From positions 2,075,001 through 2,139,000 of the forward strand of contig NZ_CP015405.2 in the NCBI RefSeq assembly GCF_001689125.2: a stretch of DNA of 64,000 nt, given 5' to 3'. Origin of the DNA: Blautia pseudococcoides. Lineage in GTDB: Bacteria > Bacillota > Clostridia > Lachnospirales > Lachnospiraceae. Numbering within the stretch: the stretch's first letter is position 1; each line of letters begins with the position of its first letter. Under the pieces are notes generated by a model. The model was given only the letters and a program-made list of their open reading frames with translations, did no database searches and was not told the origin of the DNA. This document shows positions 1 through 7,656 of the stretch, in pieces. The position numbers were made by a program, and so were the translations under genes.

Positions 1-87
1 AACTTTTTATAACCTTTTGAAATCTTTATGTAATCTTTCCTGTTCTAATTTCGTATATAATATATCAACCGTATTTTTGTCATATTC

Positions 88-94
88 TGTCGAA
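88..94 (+). promoter_or_regulatory. Candidate 0A box upstream of the Spo0A-like gene
   Basis: The heptamer TGTCGAA is an exact match to the core of the Spo0A binding site. It lies 110 bases upstream of a gene that itself encodes a Spo0A-type DNA-binding domain, inside a very AT-rich leader (positions 1-204) that shows no other gene. Control by Spo0A or by the gene's own product is an inference; a single heptamer can occur by chance. Confidence 0.4.
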
Positions 95-204
95 TTATAG
101 CTTTATATAACGAATAATATCTATTTTTATCTAATCAGATATTTTTATGACTTTTTAAGTTATTCTTATTATTAATAAAATAATACAAATAAAGGGGGTA
201 TTTT

Positions 205-537
205 ATGAACGTGGAAAGTCTTGTTCACCGTCTTGGTATCTGCTCCATCTATCGGGGCTATTCTTTCCTTATCTACGCAGTTGAACTGGCAGTCAAAAAT
301 GAAGAATATCTACTCTACATAACTAAGGAATTATATCCGGATGTGGCGAAACATTTCCATTCCACCAGCACCAGAATCGAGCGGTCGCTTCGTACGGTCA
401 TCACCACCTGCTGGAATGAAGGAAACCGCGGGCTGCTGAACCACATCGCCGGATATGAACTGCAGCGCAAGCCTACTACCGGAGAATTTATATCCATGCT
501 TGCATATTATGTGCGAAATCATAAAGAAGAGGATTAG
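205..537 (+). CDS. Orphan Spo0A C-terminal DNA-binding domain protein
   Basis: The 110-residue protein is almost entirely a Spo0A effector domain. The match to the family covers the GYSFL segment near residue 19, the ITKELYPDVAKHF segment near residues 40-52, the recognition-helix region STSTRIERSLR near residues 54-64, and the C-terminal PTTGEF...LA segment. There is no receiver domain, so it cannot be phosphorylated like Spo0A. It may bind 0A-box-like sites constitutively or compete with Spo0A in sporulation or stationary-phase control; that role is inferred. The ATG is preceded by AAAGGGGG. It stands alone, ends at a hairpin terminator, and is convergent with the ribokinase gene. Such stand-alone domains are known in Lachnospiraceae but are poorly studied. 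Confidence 0.85.
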   Translation: MNVESLVHRLGICSIYRGYSFLIYAVELAVKNEEYLLYITKELYPDVAKHFHSTSTRIERSLRTVITTCWNEGNRGLLNHIAGYELQRKPTTGEFISMLAYYVRNHKEED

Positions 538-549
538 GGAAAATAAGCA

Positions 550-586
550 GAAGAAGGGAGCAGACCTGTACGGTGCTCCCTTCTTC
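550..586. terminator. Bidirectional hairpin between the Spo0A-like gene and rbsK
   Basis: A 13-bp perfect stem (GAAGAAGGGAGCA with its complement at 574-586) and an 11-base loop sit between two convergent genes. No long T run follows on the plus strand, and TTATTTT follows on the minus strand, so it may serve both sides. Confidence 0.75.
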
Positions 587-598
587 TATGCAATGATT

Positions 599-1531
599 TT
601 ATACAGCCACTTCTTTCTGTTCAATATAACGCTTCACTTCCTCCAAAGTAGGGATGGAGGACTGTGCACCTTTTCTGGTTACCACAATAGCAGAAACATA
701 ATTTGCAAATATTGCCGCTTCCCTCAGACCTTTTCCTTCAGCAAGCATGATCGCCAGTGCTGCGGTAAAGGAGTCCCCTGCTGCCGTTGTGTCCACGGCC
801 TGGACTTTCATGGCAGGTATCCTCTCTGCTCCGGATATCTTATCATCCAGATATACACCTTTTTCTCCCAAAGTCACTATTACATCTTTGACCCCTTTTT
901 TTCTCAGACACGCAGCTGCCTTTTCCAAATGTTCTTCCGGGTTATCAACCCCTGTCAGCATTCCTAATTCTGTTTCGTTGGGTTTAATGATATCTACATG
1001 ATGGTATAATTCATCCGGAAAATTTTTTGGCACAGGGGCCGGGTCCAAGATCACCATCTTCCCCATTTTTTTTGCAATCCCAGCGGCATAACATACCGTT
1101 TCTAAAGGCACTTCCAATTGGAAAATGACGATATCACTTTCTTTGATCACATCCAGATTATCATCTATATCCTGTTTTGACAAGGTTGCATTTGCGCCTG
1201 AGACTACAATAATACTATTATCCCCATCTCTGTTGACCGTAATCAGCGCAATACCGGTGCTTACCTCATCCTTGACGATCACCCTGGTAGTATCCACCCC
1301 CGCTTTATTCAGGCTGTCCATCTGAATATCTGCATACATATCCCGGCCAACAGCCCCCAGCATTATAACATCAGCTCCCAGCTTTCCTAATGCGCAGGCC
1401 TGATTAGCCCCTTTTCCTCCTGCATTCATCTCCATCTTATTACTGAGGATAGTCTCCCCCACAACGGGAGTGTGGTCGACCTGTACTGTCATATCCAAAT
1501 TCAAACTTCCAATGACTAAAATTTTCTTCAT
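599..1531 (-). CDS. rbsK: Ribokinase
   Basis: PfkB-family kinase of 310 residues that phosphorylates D-ribose at O5 with ATP, feeding the pentose phosphate and PRPP pools. The N-terminal strand ILVIGSLNLDM, the first signature GGKGANQ (residues 39-45) and the catalytic DTTAAGDSF (about 248-256) are all present and fit a typical ribokinase of about 300 residues. I place the start at MKKILVIG because GGAGA lies 7-8 bases upstream; the longer frame opens six codons earlier inside the preceding permease gene. It is the last gene of an ABC importer operon, downstream of nucleoside hydrolases, which suits capture of ribose released from nucleosides. Another pentose or deoxyribose cannot be excluded. 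Confidence 0.9.
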   Translation of the reverse strand: MKKILVIGSLNLDMTVQVDHTPVVGETILSNKMEMNAGGKGANQACALGKLGADVIMLGAVGRDMYADIQMDSLNKAGVDTTRVIVKDEVSTGIALITVNRDGDNSIIVVSGANATLSKQDIDDNLDVIKESDIVIFQLEVPLETVCYAAGIAKKMGKMVILDPAPVPKNFPDELYHHVDIIKPNETELGMLTGVDNPEEHLEKAAACLRKKGVKDVIVTLGEKGVYLDDKISGAERIPAMKVQAVDTTAAGDSFTAALAIMLAEGKGLREAAIFANYVSAIVVTRKGAQSSIPTLEEVKRYIEQKEVAV

Positions 1532-1545
1532 ACTATTTTCTCCTA

Positions 1546-2394
1546 TCATCCTTTTACACTTCCCGCTGTGATACCTTCAACAAAGTATTTCTGGAATGGA
1601 AGGAACAGGCAAATTGGAATTATAGCTGAAATCAGTGAACCGGCATAAATATAAGTCCACTGAATGGAACGCTCTCCGCTAAACTGGCTGATGGCAATCT
1701 GAATTGTTCTGATCTCTTTGGAACGTGCCACTAAAAGAGGCCACATATAAGAATTCCATTGATTCATAAAAATCATAAGACCTGCTGTTACAAATACCGG
1801 AATGGAGATCGGCATAATAACTTTTACAAATATAGTTGGCCATTTCGCACCGTCCACACGCGCTGCCTCCACCAGACTTGGCGGAATATCTTTAAAGAAC
1901 TGGATAAACAGGAATGTTACCAATCCATCTGCTATTGCAGGTATGATCATACCTGCATATGTATCAACCATACCCAGTCCGTTGGCAACATTATATAACG
2001 GAATTGCAATTGCTTCAAACGGAACCATAAAGGAAATCAAAACAAGCGGATAGAAAATCTTTTTCCCCTTAAACTCAAAGCAGGTAAACGCAAACCCTGC
2101 CATGGAGTTGATCAGACATCCAAAAATAATTGAAACCACTGTAACGATCATTGTATTCATGATTGGACGCCAGAACTCATATTTGGTAAAAATTATACTG
2201 TAATTCTCTCCGGTAATATTTGTTGGGATCAGGGACCTGATCGTAAAAGGAAACATGTTCTGGAATAAATCTTCCTGTGTCCTCAGAGATGCTGACAGAC
2301 AGAAGAAAATCGGAAATAAGGACGCAATTGTCATAATCACTAACACTATGTATATAACAACTTTTTTCGTAATTCTTTTTTGTCTCAGTGTCAT
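1546..2394 (-). CDS. ABC sugar/nucleoside importer permease (MalG/UgpE type)
   Basis: Inner-membrane subunit of 282 residues with six predicted membrane segments; the first is near residues 10-33. The EAA loop VEAARVDGAKWPTIF that contacts the ATPase is near residue 175. It belongs to the carbohydrate uptake family 1 (MalG/UgpE) permeases. It is 4 bases from the partner permease and 14 bases from rbsK, so the three genes are co-transcribed. No ATPase is encoded here; importers of this family often share a distant MsmK/UgpC-type ATPase. The substrate is not visible. The context of nucleoside hydrolases and ribokinase suggests a nucleoside, ribose or a riboside. Confidence 0.85.
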   Translation of the reverse strand: MTLRQKRITKKVVIYIVLVIMTIASLFPIFFCLSASLRTQEDLFQNMFPFTIRSLIPTNITGENYSIIFTKYEFWRPIMNTMIVTVVSIIFGCLINSMAGFAFTCFEFKGKKIFYPLVLISFMVPFEAIAIPLYNVANGLGMVDTYAGMIIPAIADGLVTFLFIQFFKDIPPSLVEAARVDGAKWPTIFVKVIMPISIPVFVTAGLMIFMNQWNSYMWPLLVARSKEIRTIQIAISQFSGERSIQWTYIYAGSLISAIIPICLFLPFQKYFVEGITAGSVKG

Positions 2395-2398
2395 AACC

Positions 2399-3256
2399 TT
2401 ACGCCTCCTTTTCTGTCAGACATTTATTCTGAATAAAACATACCAGCATTACGATCACAAGAAGGATGGTAACAATACAAGCCTGTCTCGGACGGTTTGA
2501 ATATTTAAACGCAGATTTGTAAGCCTCATACATCAAGACATTGGTGCTTCCCTGAGGACCGCCTTCTGTAGCAATCTGAATAGGTGCAAAAAGCAGGAAA
2601 TTAGCTGTGGTATTGGCAACGAACACAAAAAGCAGGGTATTCTTTAACAGTGGAATTGTAATTCTGAATAATGTACTGAAAAATCCCGAACCATCAATCT
2701 TGGCCGACTCATATACAGCAGTGTCAATTCCCTTCAGCCCTGCAAGGATAAACATCATCCAATAAGCACAGCCTCTCCAGGATGCGATCAGAACAATGGA
2801 TAGAAGTGCCCACTTCTTATCAATAAGAAAGCCAACCGGACTGATTCCCAAGATTCCAAGAACACTGTTTACCACACCATTGTTGACATTCAGCATCATC
2901 TGCCAAATAACCGTTGCTATGGTCAAAGAGATACAGAACGGCAGATAAAAAACAGTCCTGAATATTTCAATACCACGTACTTTGACATTAACCATCATCG
3001 CCATGATAAATGCAATGATTATCTGAAGCGGAATTATAATGACATTAAATTTCAGAGTAACCCACAAAGAACTCCAGAATGTTTTGTCAGCGAACAATAA
3101 TTTGTAATTGTCCAGTGTAAAACTGCCCTCCGTGGAAAGAACTCCCTGAATAACACTGTCTATAATAGGATAAATCTTAAAAACGCATATCAAAACAATT
3201 GTCGGCAATATTAAAAGGTACGGAAGCCATTTATTTTTAATATAGATACCACCCAT
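2399..3256 (-). CDS. ABC sugar/nucleoside importer permease (MalF/UgpA type)
   Basis: Second permease subunit, 285 residues, with six predicted membrane helices. The EAA-type loop YESAKIDGSGFFSTLF lies in the C-terminal half. The N-terminus (MGGIYIKNKWLPYLLILPTIV) is typical of the MalF/UgpA branch of carbohydrate uptake 1 transporters. It follows the binding-protein gene after a 106-base gap that holds a stem-loop, which would fit lower expression of the permeases than of the binding protein. It pairs with the permease at 1546-2394. The substrate is inferred only from context. Confidence 0.85.
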   Translation of the reverse strand: MGGIYIKNKWLPYLLILPTIVLICVFKIYPIIDSVIQGVLSTEGSFTLDNYKLLFADKTFWSSLWVTLKFNVIIIPLQIIIAFIMAMMVNVKVRGIEIFRTVFYLPFCISLTIATVIWQMMLNVNNGVVNSVLGILGISPVGFLIDKKWALLSIVLIASWRGCAYWMMFILAGLKGIDTAVYESAKIDGSGFFSTLFRITIPLLKNTLLFVFVANTTANFLLFAPIQIATEGGPQGSTNVLMYEAYKSAFKYSNRPRQACIVTILLVIVMLVCFIQNKCLTEKEA

Positions 3257-3316
3257 AGTATCCTCCTATCTTTCTAAGTCATGACCATCTATTCTTTTCC
3301 TGATCTTTTCGCATAG

Positions 3317-3348
3317 ATGGCGGAATGCCGGGTAAGGCATACCGCCAT
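3317..3348 (-). promoter_or_regulatory. Intercistronic stem-loop after the binding-protein gene
   Basis: ATGGCGGAATGCC pairs with GGCATACCGCCAT with one A-A mismatch around a 6-base loop. It lies between the binding-protein stop and the permease start. No U run follows on the minus strand, so it is better read as a 3' mRNA stabiliser or partial attenuator than as a full terminator. Confidence 0.6.
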
Positions 3349-3362
3349 TTATCAACTGTCAA

Positions 3363-4700
3363 TTACTTTTTATATGCTGCTACAGCAGATTCAAACTGTT
3401 CTATTGCATTGTCTAAAGTCTCTTTTACGTCCGCTCCATTGCGCACATCTTCCCATGCCTGGTCTAAAACTGTGGAATACTCACCGAATACAGGTGTGAC
3501 CGCACGAGGAACTGCAGTATTTGCAGCTTCATATGCAGCAATCTTCATATCCATAGAAGCTTCCGGGTCATTTTTGATCTCATCCTGTTTGTCCAGACGG
3601 CTCGGTACATCTCCATTTATTTCCAGCCACATATCACTGCCTTTTTCCAAAGTAAACCATTTAATAAAATCTGCTGCCGCATCTTTATTTTTGGAATTGG
3701 AATTAATACCAAAATACCAGCTTCCAGTAGATGTAGCCGCTTTATCTTCATATCCCTCAAAACATGGTGCATAAGTATAACCGATCTCATCATCTGCCTT
3801 CATGCTTGACGGTGTCCAAGTTCCGCCTACCATAAACAGCATTTTGCCTGCATAGAACTGGTCACCCAACTGGTCGGCATCATATCCCTTGGATGCGATT
3901 CCATCATTTACTAAGCCCTGATACCATGTCATTGCATTGATCCACGGCTCTGTGTTCACGACACCGTCTAAAGAATAGCCGTCATCGCTGATATTTTTAC
4001 CGCCCATGGCATTTGCAAGCATATTCATCTGATATACACGGCTTACCTGCTGGAAATCAAAGCCAATCAATCCCTGTGTGCCATCCGGATCCAATTTTTC
4101 CAGGCCCTGTTTTGCCAAATCCGCTACCTGCTCATATGTAAGGCGGTTATTCTCATCATTTTCAGGAATCGTGATGCCTGCCTTATCCAGTAATGTTTTA
4201 TTGTAATATAATTCCTGTGTGGATGTGTTTTCCGGTGCTGCATACATAGTGTCTTCCCAGACTCCTGCCTGGTAGGAAGCATCATCCCATTTTGCTTTAT
4301 CTTCATCAGAGAAATATTGATCCAGTGGTTCCAGATAGCCGCTGGTACCATATTTTGCGATATAGGTAACATCGACACTCATAACATCAAAATCTGCATT
4401 TCCTGCTGCCGCTTTTGTCTCGATAACCTCAAATAAATCGTTGAAAGAATAAAATTCAGCATCAATATGTACACCCGTTTCTTTTTCATATTCTTCCAGT
4501 ATGGGTTTTGTAAGACCTTCCCAAGAGTCCTCACCAGGTCCCTGAGAGACCCATTTTAATGTCACGCTGTCTGAGCCGCCCTTAGCTTCTGTCTTGCTGT
4601 CACTTTTTCCTGAATCCCCTGATTTCCCGCATCCTGCGAGACCTAAAGTCGCTATCATCGCTGCACTAACTGTCAATGCCAGTACTTTTCTTGTTTTCAT
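3363..4700 (-). CDS. ABC importer substrate-binding lipoprotein (family 1)
   Basis: Extracellular solute-binding protein of 445 residues. A short signal peptide ends in a lipobox LGLAGC with the lipidated cysteine at residue 24, followed by a low-complexity Ser/Gly/Lys/Asp linker. The mature part has features of the family 1 sugar-binding fold, with a YAAPENTSTQELYYNK segment near the hinge and GKMLFMVGGTW in the C-terminal lobe. The start has AGGAGAG upstream. It is the first transporter gene of the operon and directly follows the decayed nucleoside hydrolase remnant. The ligand is unknown; a nucleoside or pentoside is an inference from the neighbours. Confidence 0.88.
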   Translation of the reverse strand: MKTRKVLALTVSAAMIATLGLAGCGKSGDSGKSDSKTEAKGGSDSVTLKWVSQGPGEDSWEGLTKPILEEYEKETGVHIDAEFYSFNDLFEVIETKAAAGNADFDVMSVDVTYIAKYGTSGYLEPLDQYFSDEDKAKWDDASYQAGVWEDTMYAAPENTSTQELYYNKTLLDKAGITIPENDENNRLTYEQVADLAKQGLEKLDPDGTQGLIGFDFQQVSRVYQMNMLANAMGGKNISDDGYSLDGVVNTEPWINAMTWYQGLVNDGIASKGYDADQLGDQFYAGKMLFMVGGTWTPSSMKADDEIGYTYAPCFEGYEDKAATSTGSWYFGINSNSKNKDAAADFIKWFTLEKGSDMWLEINGDVPSRLDKQDEIKNDPEASMDMKIAAYEAANTAVPRAVTPVFGEYSTVLDQAWEDVRNGADVKETLDNAIEQFESAVAAYKK

Positions 4701-4724
4701 ATTCTTGTCTCTCCTTTTCTCCAG

Positions 4725-5208
4725 GTATCTGTTTCAGATACGCAGTTATCTCTTTTTTATGTTCTTTAAAAACTGTAGTTAAAAACAACCGGTAAAATTT
4801 AAGTGCGTACACATCCACTGCATAAAGCACATTACACTTTTCTCCATGCCAGTGCCCATCAACATCTACAACTGACTGCCCTCATGTAATTCCATCTTCT
4901 ACGATATCAATATTAAAGAAACACCTTTTCATCTATCAGATATGCGATAGTTAATATATCATGCATGGGAGATAACATTTTATACCTGATCTCCCAGTTT
5001 TCATCCATGCCTGATTTCGTTATATGGTATGTAAACCGCGATGATCTGTTGTGAAAAATACAAAGTGAATCTCTGCATTGTGCGTCAGGATACTCAGCCA
5101 CCGGGCTTACGTTTCCTGGTATACTTAGCTCCCCCATCAAAACGGTCTCTTTCACATTACCAGCGAAAGTAGGATCCTTTCTGTATCTTGTCCATCTTAT
5201 TTTTCTCT
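4725..5208 (-). pseudogene. Decayed third nucleoside hydrolase (C-terminal half)
   Basis: Read on the minus strand, this stretch encodes DPTFAGNVKETVLMGEL, then GNVSPVAEY, then SPMHDILTIAYLID, all clear counterparts of segments in the intact nucleoside hydrolase at 6384-7364. About 40 residues between the second and third blocks are missing. After a stop the match resumes in another frame, with an in-frame TGA, as CNVLYAVDVYALKFYRLF. The N-terminal half with the metal-binding aspartates is absent. It is therefore a remnant with a 5' truncation, an internal deletion, a frameshift and a stop. The reading frame beginning near 5155 (80 residues) is part of it and not a gene. The surviving SPMHD motif keeps the classical catalytic histidine. 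Confidence 0.8.
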
Positions 5209-5211
5209 CTT

Positions 5212-6192
5212 CTATTTTGCTAGTTTTGCAAACAAGTCTGCAAAAAGATTATCTCTCTTAATGTGATACACATATTTTATAAAGTGCCGGTTATTGTCAA
5301 ATGCATATCTGTCATCATATTCCGGAATCGGACTGTGCATCAGGCAATCCTCCTCAAAGTCACCGTCAAGAAGCCATGCAACAGCAGTTACATCCCAGAT
5401 AGGTCTCGTCCAGGTAGAGCCTCCGTAGCATTCCAGCGCTTCTTTTGTGGTCACATCCACAAGGTAGTCACAAAGCTTGTTCTTACCGCGAAGATGGTAT
5501 TCCAGTTCCGGTCCGCTTGTGGTAAAGGCAGATACAACCCCCATACATGGAAGCTGAACCAGAGGAACACCGCATCCAAATACAATTCTTGCTCCGGCGA
5601 CATCCTGAAACAGATTGAATTCCCTGTTGTGAGGCCAGTGAAGGGCATTCCCTCCCAGCCAGATAAGTACAATCCTGTTTTTGATCTCAGGATTCATTAA
5701 AAGAGCAGAGGATACATTGGTAATAGCACCAATCGCAATCACATACAATGGATTCTCTTCTGAATAATCCATAGCTCTTTCAGCTAAATCCTTCGCCGCG
5801 TCTGAGATTACCGGTTCTGTCTCAGAAGGCATATATGCTGTTGAGCCTCTGTATACATAGGGTTTTAAATCTTCTCTTTCCAGCAATGCAAGGATATTCA
5901 TAATTTCCTGATAGCTTTTTTCCATACCATCTGCAGGACCAGTGGATTTTTCATTGTGGAACGGAGCTGCATAGATTGCTTTTAAATTAAGCTTTTCATC
6001 TGATTTAACCAAATAAGCAACTGCAAACTGGTCATCAATCTCATTATAAGTGTCCGTATCAATCACCACATCCACTTTACCTTTGGGCTTCTGCAGCCTC
6101 ACAACAAGTTTTGCATTATCAATGTTACTTTTCTCCACTACTCTTGAGCTGGTAAATTCATCCCAGTCCTTCTGTGCTTCTTTCTTTACCAT
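5212..6192 (-). CDS. Nucleoside hydrolase family protein, divergent subgroup
   Basis: Inosine-uridine preferring nucleoside hydrolase fold, 326 residues, predicted to cleave the N-glycosidic bond of (ribo)nucleosides in the cytoplasm. The metal-binding aspartate cluster is DTDTYNEIDD at residues 45-54, two residues longer than the classical DTDPGxDD form. It carries an extra N-terminal arm of about 40 residues. At the usual catalytic histidine position the sequence is RPIWDVTAVAWLLD, so Trp replaces His. The substrate may therefore differ from that of ordinary IunH. Its own promoter lies at 6272-6300, and the decayed hydrolase, importer and ribokinase genes lie downstream in the same direction. 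Confidence 0.82.
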   Translation of the reverse strand: MVKKEAQKDWDEFTSSRVVEKSNIDNAKLVVRLQKPKGKVDVVIDTDTYNEIDDQFAVAYLVKSDEKLNLKAIYAAPFHNEKSTGPADGMEKSYQEIMNILALLEREDLKPYVYRGSTAYMPSETEPVISDAAKDLAERAMDYSEENPLYVIAIGAITNVSSALLMNPEIKNRIVLIWLGGNALHWPHNREFNLFQDVAGARIVFGCGVPLVQLPCMGVVSAFTTSGPELEYHLRGKNKLCDYLVDVTTKEALECYGGSTWTRPIWDVTAVAWLLDGDFEEDCLMHSPIPEYDDRYAFDNNRHFIKYVYHIKRDNLFADLFAKLAK

Positions 6193-6230
6193 ATTACTCC
6201 TTTCTCATACCACTTTCCTCTGTTATCATG

Positions 6231-6254
6231 CTTTAAGAAAAGTTTTTCTTAAAG
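6231..6254. promoter_or_regulatory. Palindrome in the hydrolase leader, candidate operator
   Basis: CTTTAAGAAA and TTTCTTAAAG form perfect 10-base arms around AGTT. It lies just downstream of the -10 box at 6272-6277 and upstream of the gene starting at 6192, a position suited to a repressor such as the divergent LacI-type protein. Repressor identity is inferred. A half-site of similar sequence (CTTTACGAAAA on the minus strand) lies near 7460-7470, downstream of the second hydrolase promoter. Confidence 0.5.
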
Positions 6255-6267
6255 TGTTTTCCTATGC

Positions 6268-6300
6268 ATGTATTGTACATCGCTTTTTTTCTACTGTCAA
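6268..6300 (-). promoter_or_regulatory. Sigma-A promoter of the 5212-6192 hydrolase with overlapping palindrome
   Basis: On the minus strand TTGACA (6295-6300), a 17-base spacer and TACAAT (6272-6277) form a near-consensus promoter. The -10 box is embedded in ATGTATTGTACAT (6268-6280), a 5-3-5 palindrome that could be an operator. The flanking sequence is repeated at the promoter at 7486-7514. Confidence 0.8.
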
Positions 6301-6383
6301 TATTCTTTTGTTTTTTTGTTAAATAAAACTATTTACGAAAGATTTTTCTTGTGCACATTGTACACCAACAGTGCTTTTTTTCT

Positions 6384-7364
6384 TTATTGATCTCTGTATT
6401 CCTGCTCGATCAATGCAGCTGCACTTTCTTTATGATCCGGAAATTGCTTCTCAAAAAAAAGTCTGAATAACCTTTTTACATCCAAATCAGATGCAACTTT
6501 ACAGTTTTTTTTCTTATCTTTCCATATTTCAACAGGATAGACCACAGATGTACCCCTGCATAGACCTGCCGTCTCTATCTCTACATATGCATCCTTTAAT
6601 TTTAAAACGGAATCATCAATGAGATAAGCCGCTGCCAAAACATCGCACAGTTCACATCCCAGATTTTTAAGTTTTTCCCAATAACTGTCAACGTAAACTC
6701 TGGTAATCTGATGAATAAATCCGGAAAGTGGCGTGTTTATCTGATAAAGCAGTTCTCTCATTGCCGGTGTCAAGAATACTTTTCTCGTCACATCAAGCCC
6801 TACCATTACAATTTCTTTAAAACCGGCCTCAAAGACAACTTTTGCAGCTTCCGGGTCATGCCAGAAATTAAATTCTGCCGTTGGTGACATATTTCCGCAG
6901 TGTTCTGCTCCCCCCATCAGAACAATCTTTTTAATATTTTTCACGAAATTCTCATCTCTCTGTACAGCTCCGGCTATATTTGTCAGCGGACCGATGGGCA
7001 TTAGGGTAAGTACATCTTTGTTATCCTGTGCTGCGCGTACCAGATATTCTTCTGCGGATTCTCTCTGCAGAGGAATCCTGCCGTTGTCAATCTTCACATC
7101 CCCCAGGCCATTATCTCCATGAGAGCTTTCACATATTTCCGCTTTTCCCCTGAGAGGTTCCCCTCTTCCTTTATAAACAGGTATGTCCTCCCTCCCACAG
7201 AGCTTTAATATAGCGGATGCATTTTGCGTGGCATGATCAATATCTGTATTCCCATCCACTGTAGTCAACGCTTCAATCTTTATTTTGTCCGGAGCACTGA
7301 CCGCCAGCAAAATGGCCATCGCATCATCTATCCCTGGGTCCGTATCAATAATGATCCGTTCCAT
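6384..7364 (-). CDS. Nucleoside hydrolase (IunH/RihA family, Cys variant)
   Basis: Ribonucleoside hydrolase of 326 residues that splits nucleosides into base and ribose. The N-terminal DTDPGIDD (residues 7-14) is the calcium and ribose site, and VLMGGAEHCGNMSPTAEFN is the family's central motif. At the classical catalytic histidine it reads ELCDVLAAAYLIDD, with Cys in place of His, as in the nucleoside hydrolases called group III. The start is set at MERIIID because GGAAGGGAAAG precedes it; the frame stays open for 26 more codons. Its promoter is at 7486-7514. The ribose product fits the ribokinase at 599-1531, and the base could pass to salvage enzymes such as Apt. Confidence 0.88.
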   Translation of the reverse strand: MERIIIDTDPGIDDAMAILLAVSAPDKIKIEALTTVDGNTDIDHATQNASAILKLCGREDIPVYKGRGEPLRGKAEICESSHGDNGLGDVKIDNGRIPLQRESAEEYLVRAAQDNKDVLTLMPIGPLTNIAGAVQRDENFVKNIKKIVLMGGAEHCGNMSPTAEFNFWHDPEAAKVVFEAGFKEIVMVGLDVTRKVFLTPAMRELLYQINTPLSGFIHQITRVYVDSYWEKLKNLGCELCDVLAAAYLIDDSVLKLKDAYVEIETAGLCRGTSVVYPVEIWKDKKKNCKVASDLDVKRLFRLFFEKQFPDHKESAAALIEQEYRDQ

Positions 7365-7485
7365 AAGTCTTTCCCTTCCTTTCTTCTTTTCTTCTCCGCC
7401 TTGCAGGCTGACAAAAACACCTAAACGGCGTATTAGTAACAAAGTGTAATGAAATCATTTTCGTAAAGTATTTTTCTATGCATGT

Positions 7486-7514
7486 ATTGTACTTATTCTG
7501 CTCTTCCCTGTCAA
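7486..7514 (-). promoter_or_regulatory. Sigma-A promoter of the 6384-7364 hydrolase
   Basis: On the minus strand TTGACA (7509-7514), 17 bases and TACAAT (7486-7491). The block TATGCATGTATTGTAC around the -10 box is identical to that at the other hydrolase promoter. The upstream stretch ending TTCTTGTGCACATT is also shared, so the two control regions are duplicates. ATGTATTGTACTT keeps the operator-like palindrome with one mismatch. Confidence 0.8.
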
Positions 7515-7597
7515 CTATTTTTTTATTTTTTGTTAATTAAAACTATTTATGATACCACTTTCTTGTGCACATTTCACATAGCGCTACTATTTTTCCG

Positions 7598-7626
7598 TTG
7601 ACAAATCTTTCCTTATCCTTCATAAT
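7598..7626 (+). promoter_or_regulatory. Sigma-A promoter of the LacI-ribokinase fusion gene
   Basis: TTGACA (7598-7603), a 17-base spacer and CATAAT (7621-7626) lie 31 bases before the ATG at 7657. The ribosome site is GAGGG. It is back to back with the hydrolase promoter at 7486-7514, about 80 bases away. Confidence 0.75.
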
Positions 7627-7656
7627 AAAAGAAAAAATTATGACGAGGGTTCTCAT

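Noticed and set aside
3317..3348. Hairpin after the binding-protein gene as a transcription terminator
   Set aside because: There is no U run after it on the minus strand and the permease genes downstream have no promoter of their own.
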